Below, one piece after another: positions 1 to 5,195 of a DNA stretch of 6,015 nucleotides. The translations under genes and the position numbers were made by a program. Every line of letters begins with the position of its first letter. The first letter of the stretch is position 1. The DNA comes from an uncultured Opitutia bacterium (lineage in GTDB: Bacteria > Verrucomicrobiota > Verrucomicrobiia > Opitutales > UBA953): the NCBI GenBank assembly GCA_903921665.1, contig CAIXQT010000152.1, positions 1-6,015 on the forward strand. Reading direction: 5' to 3'. The notes under the pieces were generated by a model, which saw only the letters and a program-made list of their open reading frames with translations, was not told where the DNA came from and made no database searches.

Positions 1-413
1 AGGGCGGTGAGGCCGGCCTTCTCGAAGCGTTCGCGGTAGGCCCACTGCCAGGAGTATTCGAACTTCGCGAGGTGGGGCGGCTCGTAGTTGGCCGTGTCGA
101 CGTAATGGATGCCGGCGTGGAGGCAGGCGTCCATCAGGTTGAGGTCCTGGTAGGGCAGGGCGACGTTGATGAGCAGGTCGGCGCCGAAGGACTTGATCAG
201 GGCGACCGTGGCCTTGACGTCGTCCGCGTCGACGGCGGCGGTGCGGAGCGTGCGGCCCGTGGCGGCCTTGACGTCGGCGGCGATGGCCTTGCACTTGTTC
301 TCGTTGCGGGAGGCCAGCATGACCTCCGAGAAGGCCTCGGTTGCCATGGCACACTTATGGGCGACGACGTTGCCGACGCCGCCGGCGCCGATGATCAGGA
401 CTTTTTTGCTCAT
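1..413 (-). CDS. Saccharopine dehydrogenase-family protein, probable carboxynorspermidine/carboxyspermidine dehydrogenase (N-terminal part, runs off window)
   Basis: Starting at the ATG at 413-411, 137 codons are open to the window edge, so only the N-terminal third of a roughly 400-residue family is present. The start MSKKVLIIGAGGVGNVVAHK shows a Rossmann dinucleotide-binding fold with the GAGGVG loop at residues 9-14. LASR at 33-36 ends the second strand, where a Ser-Arg often holds the NADP phosphate. INVALPYQD (82-90), DTANYEP (106-112) and KFEYSWQWAY (117-126) are patterns I associate with the carboxy(nor)spermidine dehydrogenase branch rather than fungal lysine-pathway saccharopine reductases. 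That enzyme joins putrescine or diaminopropane to aspartate semialdehyde using NADPH, in the cytosol, as part of an alternative spermidine route. A partner decarboxylase (nspC) would be expected nearby, outside this window. No good Shine-Dalgarno precedes the ATG. The family call is firm; the exact substrate is inferred. Confidence 0.85.
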   Translation of the reverse strand, partial: MSKKVLIIGAGGVGNVVAHKCAMATEAFSEVMLASRNENKCKAIAADVKAATGRTLRTAAVDADDVKATVALIKSFGADLLINVALPYQDLNLMDACLHAGIHYVDTANYEPPHLAKFEYSWQWAYRERFEKAGLTA

Positions 414-557
414 GAGGTCACTGATTTCTGTCCACTCGGGACGGAGGGGGAAGCAAAAAGGATGCACAGTCCCGCAAGGGCTGGGTGACGCTCAGGCGAC
501 GATATCCGGGCAGCCCTTTCCGGACCGGAGGCCGGTCGGAAAGTAAGCCCTTTTGGC
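414..557. other. Intergenic region between tRNA-Asp and the dehydrogenase gene
   Basis: These 144 bases contain no credible gene. They hold the tRNA trailer and a strong hairpin (517-542). I could not find a convincing sigma-70 promoter for the downstream dehydrogenase gene, so it may be read from the tRNA promoter or from a non-canonical one. A small open frame crossing this region and the tRNA on the minus strand is an artefact of the tRNA sequence. Confidence 0.6.
517..542 (-). other. Strong hairpin downstream of tRNA-Asp
   Basis: The arms TTTCCG+ACCGG and CCGGT+CGGAAA form an 11-bp stem with a single bulged base and a three-base loop. On the minus strand the hairpin begins 15 bases after the tRNA CCA end. 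No U-tract follows it (the next bases are GGGCTGCCC), so it is not a classical intrinsic terminator. It could protect or help process the tRNA 3' end, act as an inefficient or factor-assisted terminator, or belong to the 5' leader of the dehydrogenase gene. Confidence 0.5.
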
Positions 558-634
558 TGGCGGGATGGACGAGACTCGAACTCGCGACCTCCGCAGTGAC
601 AGTGCGGCGCTCTAACCAACTGAGCTACCACCCC
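558..634 (-). tRNA. tRNA-Asp (anticodon GUC)
   Basis: The minus strand folds into a complete cloverleaf. The acceptor stem GGGGTGG pairs with CCATCCC (one G-U). The D arm is GCTC/GAGC around AGTTGGTTA. The anticodon stem CCGCA/TGCGG encloses the loop CTGTCAC, giving anticodon GTC. A five-base variable region AGGTC follows. The T arm GCGAG/CTCGT encloses TTCGAGT. The discriminator base is G, the known aspartate identity element together with GUC, and the terminal CCA is encoded in the DNA at 560-558. It lies between proA and the dehydrogenase gene on the same strand and seems to have its own promoter. There is no adjacent tRNA or rRNA, so it is a single-gene tRNA unit. Confidence 0.97.
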
Positions 635-653
635 GGTAGCCAAAAGGAAGGGT

Positions 654-683
654 AACAAAGGTTTCCGGGCGGGGGTCTGTCAA
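654..683 (-). promoter_or_regulatory. Candidate sigma-70 promoter of tRNA-Asp
   Basis: On the minus strand a perfect -35 hexamer TTGACA (683-678) is followed after an 18-base spacer by TTTGTT (659-654), a weak -10 box keeping the T--- -T frame. Initiation about seven bases on, near 647, would leave a leader of about 13 bases before the mature tRNA 5' end at 634. The promoter fits in the short gap after the proA stop codon. The -35 box is convincing; the -10 box is only a moderate match. Confidence 0.5.
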
Positions 684-693
684 ACGGAAAACC
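660..693 (-). terminator. Weak inverted repeat after proA, overlapping the tRNA promoter
   Basis: On the minus strand GGTTTTCCG (693-685) can pair with CGGAAACC (667-660), eight base pairs with one bulged T and a 17-base loop, followed by TTTGTTA. It could weakly terminate proBA transcription nine bases after the proA stop codon. The large loop and poor U-tract make this tentative. The TTGACA box lies inside the loop. Confidence 0.25.
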
Positions 694-701
694 GACCCAA
701 A

Positions 702-1961
702 TTAGCCCCGAACCTGACCCTGGCCGACGATTTCGAACTTCCAGGTGGTCAATTCACGAATCCCCATGGGTCCGCGGGCGTGCAGGCGGTCCGTGGAGAT
801 GCCGACTTCGGCCCCGAAGCCGAATTCGCCCCCGTCCGTGAACCGGGTGCTGGCGTTCCAATAGACGCAGGCGCTGTCGATCTGGGCCAAGAAGGCGCGG
901 GCGGCGGACTCGTCGGCCGTGATGATGGCGTCGGAGTGGTGCGAGCCGTAGTCTTCGACGTGGGCGACCGCCTCGGCGAGGCCGGCGACGATCTTCACGT
1001 TGAGGATGAGGCCGAGGTGTTCGGTGCGGAAGTCCTGTTCCGTCGCGGCCTTGGCGCCGGGCATCAGCGAGATCGACTGCGCGCAAGCGCGGATCTCGGT
1101 CTTCTTCGCGGCGAGCGCGGCGGCCATCTTCGGAAGGAACTGCGCGGCGACGGCGGCGTCGACGAGCAAGGTCTCGAGCGCATTGCACGCGCTGGGGCGC
1201 TGGCACTTCGCGTTGAGCACGATCTGTTCGGCCATCGCGAGGTCGGCCTTGGCGTGGACGTAGGCGTGGCAGATGCCGGCGTCATGCTTGATGACGGGGA
1301 CCTTGGCGGAATTCACCACCGCCTCGATGAGGCCGGGGCCGCCGCGGGGCACGATGATGTCGACGATGCCGCGGAGCGAGCCGAGCGCCGGGACGGCTTC
1401 ACGGTCGGTGAAGGGCAGGAGCGTGACGGCCTCGGCGGGCAGGCCGGCGGCGCGCAGGCCGGCCGCGAACGACTTGGACAGCGCGATATTGGTGTGGATC
1501 GCTTCGCTGCCGCCGCGGAGCACGCAGCCGTTGCCGGACTTCAGGCAGAGGGCCGCGGCGTCGACGGTGACGTTGGGGCGCGATTCGAAGATGATGGCGA
1601 CGAGGCCGATGGGGACGCGCCGGCGGACGATACGCAAGCCGTTGGGGCGGGTCCAATCCTCGGTGATCTCGCCGACGGGATCGGGTAGCTTCGCGACCGC
1701 TTCGCAGGCCACGGCGATGTCTTCGAGACGGGCGTGGTCGAGGCGCAGGCGGTCGGTCATCGCGTCCGTGAGCCCTTTGGCCTGGGCGGCGGCGAGGTCC
1801 TGAGCGTTGGCCGCGAGGATGGCGGCTTCGTCGGCGCGGAGCGCCTGGGCGGCGGCGCGCAGGGCGGCGTCGCGGACGGCGGTCGGGGCGAGGGCGAGGG
1901 CGCGCGAGGCCTTCTTGGCCGTGCGGGCGATCTCCGTCACGCGCTGGAGGAGGTCGCTCAT
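702..1961 (-). CDS. proA: Gamma-glutamyl phosphate reductase (glutamate-5-semialdehyde dehydrogenase)
   Basis: ProA is the second enzyme of proline synthesis. It reduces gamma-glutamyl phosphate with NADPH to glutamate-5-semialdehyde, which cyclises to pyrroline-5-carboxylate. The 419 residues match the usual length (about 417). The catalytic cysteine is Cys259 in NAKCQRPSACNALETLLV. The cofactor-binding region includes PIGLVAIIFESRPNVTVDAA (117-136) and LKSGNGCVLRGG (140-151). The family signature around AVAHVEDYGSHHSDAI (331-346) and the C-terminal STRFTDGGEFGFGAEVGIST (371-390) with HARGPMG are intact. The ATG at 1961 overlaps the proB stop in ATGA, so translation is coupled and the start is well fixed; a GAAGAAG purine run just upstream may serve as ribosome binding site. 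A second cysteine, Cys253, lies near the active site and is not expected to be catalytic. All expected parts are present. Confidence 0.98.
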   Translation of the reverse strand: MSDLLQRVTEIARTAKKASRALALAPTAVRDAALRAAAQALRADEAAILAANAQDLAAAQAKGLTDAMTDRLRLDHARLEDIAVACEAVAKLPDPVGEITEDWTRPNGLRIVRRRVPIGLVAIIFESRPNVTVDAAALCLKSGNGCVLRGGSEAIHTNIALSKSFAAGLRAAGLPAEAVTLLPFTDREAVPALGSLRGIVDIIVPRGGPGLIEAVVNSAKVPVIKHDAGICHAYVHAKADLAMAEQIVLNAKCQRPSACNALETLLVDAAVAAQFLPKMAAALAAKKTEIRACAQSISLMPGAKAATEQDFRTEHLGLILNVKIVAGLAEAVAHVEDYGSHHSDAIITADESAARAFLAQIDSACVYWNASTRFTDGGEFGFGAEVGISTDRLHARGPMGIRELTTWKFEIVGQGQVRG

Positions 1962-2728
1962 TTCTTCTTCAGCGAGAAGCGGGTGCCGAGCTTCTTGCCG
2001 GCGGCGAGTTCGAGCAGGACGCCTTCGCGGCGGCCGCTGGCGATGATCGTGTCGACGCCGCCTTCGGCCGCGATCTCCGCGGCGAGCAGCTTGGTGACCA
2101 TGCCGCCGACGTTACGTTCGGAACCGGCACCACCGGCGAGGGCGCGCACCGAGTCGTCGATCTTGCGGACGGAAGGGATGAGGTCGCCGGTGCCGTCGGA
2201 CTTCGTCATCAGGCCTTGGATGCCGGAGAGGATCACGAGCAGGTCGGCGCCGACGAGGGCGGCGACGTGGGCCGAGAGGCGGTCGTTGTCGCCGACCTTG
2301 ATCTCTTCGTCGGCGATGGCGTCGTTCTCGTTGATGATCGGGATGAAGCGCTTGCGGGCGAGGAGGAGGTCGAGCGTGGCGCGGGCGTTGCGGGTGCAGG
2401 CGCGGCTGTCGAGGTCCCAGTAGGTCAGCAGCATCTGCGCGCCGAGCAGCTTATGGCGGCGGAGGTGCTTGCCGTATTCGGACATCAGCTCGGGCTGGCC
2501 GACGGTGGCGCAGGCCTGAAGTTCGCGGGCTTCCTTCGGGCGCTTCTCGAGGCCCATGGCTGTCATGCCTGCGGCGACGGCGCCGGAGGTCACCAGGACG
2601 ACCTGGATGCCGCGCTTATGCAGGCCGGCGACCTGGTCGACGATGCGACCGATCTGGACGCGGTCGATCTTGCCGTCCTTGCGGGTAAGGAGGCCGGAAC
2701 CGAGCTTGATGACCCATCGTTTTGCCAT
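1958..2728 (-). CDS. proB: Glutamate 5-kinase, short form without PUA domain
   Basis: ProB phosphorylates L-glutamate on its gamma-carboxyl with ATP, the committed and usually proline-inhibited step of proline synthesis, and hands the unstable product to ProA. The 256-residue protein is one amino-acid-kinase domain: VIKLGSG with Lys8 (6-12), VTSGAVAAG with Ser48 (46-54), INENDAI with Asp136 (132-138), GDNDRLSAHVA with Asn148 (146-156), and NVGGMVTK with Lys213 (206-213). These match the E. coli ATP and glutamate ligands. The protein ends at FSLKKK, so the C-terminal PUA domain of the roughly 367-residue E. coli enzyme is absent, as in a known group of short glutamate kinases. The usual LLTD motif of the nucleotide site reads ILSGIQGL (166-173) here, with Ser-Gly in place of Thr-Asp. 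proB comes first in the operon, four bases overlapping proA. The ATG at 2728 immediately precedes the conserved first strand; no clear Shine-Dalgarno is seen. Confidence 0.97.
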   Translation of the reverse strand: MAKRWVIKLGSGLLTRKDGKIDRVQIGRIVDQVAGLHKRGIQVVLVTSGAVAAGMTAMGLEKRPKEARELQACATVGQPELMSEYGKHLRRHKLLGAQMLLTYWDLDSRACTRNARATLDLLLARKRFIPIINENDAIADEEIKVGDNDRLSAHVAALVGADLLVILSGIQGLMTKSDGTGDLIPSVRKIDDSVRALAGGAGSERNVGGMVTKLLAAEIAAEGGVDTIIASGRREGVLLELAAGKKLGTRFSLKKK

Positions 2729-2743
2729 GGCTTTGAGGGGTCG

Positions 2744-2773
2744 ACCTTAGCCGAGGGAAAACGCCGTTGTCCA
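2744..2773 (-). promoter_or_regulatory. Candidate promoter of proBA
   Basis: The 62-bp gap between ruvB and proB holds, on the minus strand, TGGACA (2773-2768, five of six to the -35 consensus), an 18-base spacer, and TAAGGT (2749-2744), which keeps the TA---T core of a -10 box. The predicted start site would be only about nine bases before the proB ATG, giving a very short leader, in keeping with the lack of a Shine-Dalgarno. Transcription from ruvB could also continue into proBA, since I see no terminator in the gap. Confidence 0.35.
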
Positions 2774-2790
2774 GCGTCAGAACGCCGTGC

Positions 2791-3819
2791 TCAGAACGAA
2801 GGCGGCTGCAGGCCCACGGCCAGCCAGCCTTTCGGGGCCAGGACGCGGCCCTGCGGGGTGCGCACGACGTAGCCTTCCTGCACGAGGAAGGGCTCGTGGA
2901 CTTCCTCGAGCGTGTGGGCGTCTTCGCCGATGGCGGCGCCGATGCTGCTCAGGCCGACCGGGCCGCCGTTATGTTTCTCGGCCATGGCGCGGAGGAAACG
3001 GTGGTCCATGTCGTCGAGGCCGTGCTGGTCGATCTCGAGGAGCTCGAGGGCGGCGGCGGTCACGGCGGCGTCCGCCTTGCCGCCGGCGCGTTCGAGGGCG
3101 TAGTCGCGCGTGAAGCGCAGGAGGTTGTTGACGATGCGGGGCGTGCCACGGGCGCGGCGGGCGATCTCGTCGGCGCCGCCTTGGTCGATGTCGAGGCTGA
3201 GCAGGTCGGCGTTACGGCGCACGATGCTGAGCAGCTGGTCGCGCGTGTAGTAGTCGAGGCGCGTCTGGAGCGTGAAGCGGCTGCGGAGCGGCGCGGTCAG
3301 CAGGCCCGTGCGGGTCGTCGCGCCGACGAGCGTAAACTTCGGCAGGTCGAGGCGCACGCTGCGGGCGTTCGGACCTTGGTCGATCATGATGTCGATGCGG
3401 AAGTCTTCCATCGCCGAGTAGAGGAATTCCTCGACCGTCTTCGGGATGCGGTGGATCTCATCGATGAAGAGCAGGTCGCCCTCCTGGAGGCTCGTGAGGA
3501 GGCCGGCGAGGTCGGAGGCCTTCTCGACGACGGGTCCGGAAGTCACGCGGATCGGGCGGCCCATCTCTTCGGCAAGGATCATCGCGAGCGTCGTCTTGCC
3601 CAGGCCGGGCGGGCCGTGGAGCAGGATGTGGTCGAGCGTGCGGCCTTCGCGGCGCGCGGCGCCGATCATCACGCGCAGGCGTTCGACCGTGCGTTGCTGG
3701 CCGACGAAGTCATCGAGCTTCGGCGGGCGCAGGGCGGCGTCGAGCGAGCGGTTCGCGCGCGACGCGGCTTCCTTGCCGGCGAGCGGCTGGGGGTCATCGG
3801 GCGAATCCTTGCGGGCCAT
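2791..3819 (-). CDS. ruvB: Holliday junction branch migration ATPase RuvB
   Basis: RuvB is the hexameric AAA+ motor that, with RuvA, drives Holliday junction branch migration in recombinational repair before RuvC cleavage. From the ATG at 3819 the protein is 342 residues, the normal family size. It shows DDFVGQQRTVERL (36-48), Walker A GPPGLGKTT (69-77), Walker B LLFIDEIHR (116-124), sensor 1 GATTRTG (166-172), an arginine finger in APLRSRF (Arg179), sensor 2 ARGTPR (223-228) and the C-terminal winged helix around GPVGLSSIGAAIGED (286-300) ending in GYVVRTPQGRVL. An in-frame TTG at 3828 would add three residues; I prefer the ATG because neither start has a Shine-Dalgarno and the N-terminus here is a nonconserved tail. 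It lies 38 bases after murA and probably shares its transcript. ruvA and ruvC are not adjacent, a common situation outside proteobacteria. Confidence 0.98.
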   Translation of the reverse strand: MARKDSPDDPQPLAGKEAASRANRSLDAALRPPKLDDFVGQQRTVERLRVMIGAARREGRTLDHILLHGPPGLGKTTLAMILAEEMGRPIRVTSGPVVEKASDLAGLLTSLQEGDLLFIDEIHRIPKTVEEFLYSAMEDFRIDIMIDQGPNARSVRLDLPKFTLVGATTRTGLLTAPLRSRFTLQTRLDYYTRDQLLSIVRRNADLLSLDIDQGGADEIARRARGTPRIVNNLLRFTRDYALERAGGKADAAVTAAALELLEIDQHGLDDMDHRFLRAMAEKHNGGPVGLSSIGAAIGEDAHTLEEVHEPFLVQEGYVVRTPQGRVLAPKGWLAVGLQPPSF

Positions 3820-3857
3820 GGAGCGCAAGGTGCGGGGTCGGGACGAATTGGCAACCC

Positions 3858-5150
3858 TCAGTCCTCGGCGAAGCCTTTCGGCAACGCGGAGGCCGGGAGG
3901 CGTTCGACGTCGGCGCCCAAGGAGCGCAGGCGTTCCTCGAAGCGTTCGTAGCCGCGGTCGAGGTGGTAGAGGCGTTGGACCCAGGTCTCTCCCTTGGCGA
4001 CCAGGGCTGCGAGGATGAGGGCGGCCGAGGCGCGGAGGTCGGAGGCCATCACCGGCGCGCCGGAAAGCGGGCGGTCGCCGTAGATCGCGGCCGTGGCGCC
4101 GTCGATGGCGATCTCGGCGCCCATGCGCTGGAGTTCGGCGGCGTGCATGAAGCGGGCCGGGTAGATCTTCTCGGTCACCGTGCTACGGCCGTCGACGAGG
4201 AGCTGGAGGGCCATGAACTGCGCCTGCAGGTCGGTCGGGAAGCCCGGATAAGGTTCGGTGATGATCTCGACCGCCTGGGTGGGCTTGCCGTGAGCGCGGA
4301 TGAAGTTGGGGCCGGTCTCGACCCGGACGCCCGCTTCGCGGAGCTTATCGAGGAAGGCCGTCAGGTGCGACGGGTCGCAGTGCGTGACCGTGACGTCGCC
4401 GCCGGTGATCGCGCCAGCGACCAGATAAGTGCCGGCTTCGATGCGGTCGGCGATGACCGTGTGGTCGCAACCATGGAGCGCGGCGACGCCTTCGACTTCG
4501 ATGACGCCCGTGCCTTGGCCGGTGATCTTGGCGCCCATCTGGATGAGCATCGCGCAGAGGTCGACGACCTCCGGTTCGCGGGCCGCGCATTCGATGCGGG
4601 TGACGCCGGGCGTCAGCGTCGCCGCCATGACGATATTGGCGGTGCCGAGCACGGTGCTGCCCATCGGGCCGCCCATGAAGACCGTGTCGCCGCGGGCGCG
4701 GGAAGCGTCGACCTGGACCAGGCCGGCTTCGACCGTGACGACACAGCCGAGCGCTTCGAGCCCTTTCAAGTGGAGGTCGATGGGGCGGGGCCCGATGACG
4801 CAGCCGCCCGGGATGGCCATCTCCGCCTGGCGGAGGCGGCCGACGAGCGAGCCGAGCAGGCAGACCGACGCGCGCATCTTGCGGACGAGGTCGTAGGGCG
4901 TGCGGTGCGAGACCTGTTCGGCGCGGATGGTCCAGACGCCGGGCTCGGGGTTGGCGACGATGGCGCCTTGGTGGCCGAGGATCTCGGCCATGTAGCGGAC
5001 ATCGCTCAGGTCGGGCACGTTGCGCAGCGTCACCGTCTCGCCCGTGAGGAGCGAGGCGGCGAGCAAGGGCAGCGAAGCGTTCTTCGAACCGGCGGCACGG
5101 ACCGAGCCTTTCAGCACGTGACCACCGCGGATGCGCGCGACCTGGAGCAT
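3858..5150 (-). CDS. murA: UDP-N-acetylglucosamine 1-carboxyvinyltransferase
   Basis: MurA transfers enolpyruvate from phosphoenolpyruvate to UDP-GlcNAc, the first committed step of peptidoglycan synthesis in the cytoplasm and the target of fosfomycin. The 430 residues are slightly longer than the E. coli enzyme (419). It has two inverse alpha-beta barrel domains. Visible active-site elements are AGSKNASLPLLAA with Lys23 and Asn24 (20-32), Arg93 in KMRASVCLLG, the loop PGGCVIGPRPIDLH with Cys117 and Arg122 (114-127), the catalytic aspartate Asp307 in YPGFPTDLQAQF (301-312), and DRGYERFEERL with Arg399 (398-408). The loop residue is Cys rather than Asp, so it should be of the fosfomycin-alkylatable type. 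The ATG at 5150 lies at the expected place before the first strand and has no Shine-Dalgarno. A terminator hairpin ends only seven bases upstream. The sequence is complete with no sign of damage. Confidence 0.98.
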   Translation of the reverse strand: MLQVARIRGGHVLKGSVRAAGSKNASLPLLAASLLTGETVTLRNVPDLSDVRYMAEILGHQGAIVANPEPGVWTIRAEQVSHRTPYDLVRKMRASVCLLGSLVGRLRQAEMAIPGGCVIGPRPIDLHLKGLEALGCVVTVEAGLVQVDASRARGDTVFMGGPMGSTVLGTANIVMAATLTPGVTRIECAAREPEVVDLCAMLIQMGAKITGQGTGVIEVEGVAALHGCDHTVIADRIEAGTYLVAGAITGGDVTVTHCDPSHLTAFLDKLREAGVRVETGPNFIRAHGKPTQAVEIITEPYPGFPTDLQAQFMALQLLVDGRSTVTEKIYPARFMHAAELQRMGAEIAIDGATAAIYGDRPLSGAPVMASDLRASAALILAALVAKGETWVQRLYHLDRGYERFEERLRSLGADVERLPASALPKGFAED

Positions 5151-5156
5151 GTCGGG

Positions 5157-5189
5157 TAAAAGAAGCGGGGGCGCCGATCGGCGCCCCCG
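5157..5189 (-). terminator. Intrinsic terminator of the Arg/Gly-rich gene, immediately upstream of murA
   Basis: Positions 5166-5189 form a perfect 24-bp palindrome whose RNA would fold as a 10-bp, almost all G-C stem with a GATC loop. On the minus strand it is followed by CTTCTTTTA (5165-5157), a U-rich tail. It begins seven bases after the TGA of the upstream gene, the normal spacing for a rho-independent terminator. On the plus strand the tail is poor. It lies between two same-strand genes and ends seven bases before the murA ATG. Confidence 0.8.
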
Positions 5190-5195
5190 TTATGT

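Noticed and set aside
72..488. 138-codon plus-strand frame opposite the dehydrogenase gene
   Set aside because: Antisense to a well-conserved Rossmann-fold N-terminus; Val/Gly/Asp-rich shadow.
410..658. 82-codon minus-strand frame crossing the tRNA and intergenic region
   Set aside because: Its central part is simply the translated tRNA-Asp sequence (VAQLVRAPHCHCGGREFESR), a familiar false gene.
780..1688. 302-codon open frame on the plus strand opposite proA
   Set aside because: Antisense shadow of an intact proA; no independent evidence such as a motif or ribosome binding site.
2767..3951. 394-codon open frame on the plus strand opposite ruvB
   Set aside because: It is antisense to a fully conserved ruvB, and GC-rich genes commonly leave the opposite strand open; the product is repetitive Ala/Glu/Arg/Val sequence with no recognisable fold.
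3963..5159. 398-codon open frame on the plus strand opposite murA
   Set aside because: Mirror of the murA codons, rich in Asp/Arg/Gly/Val with no motif; murA itself is complete and conserved on the other strand.
5166..5189. Perfect 24-bp palindrome as a regulator operator
   Set aside because: Its place just after a stop codon, the GC-rich 10-bp stem and the U-rich tail on the minus strand fit a terminator better; an additional operator role cannot be excluded.
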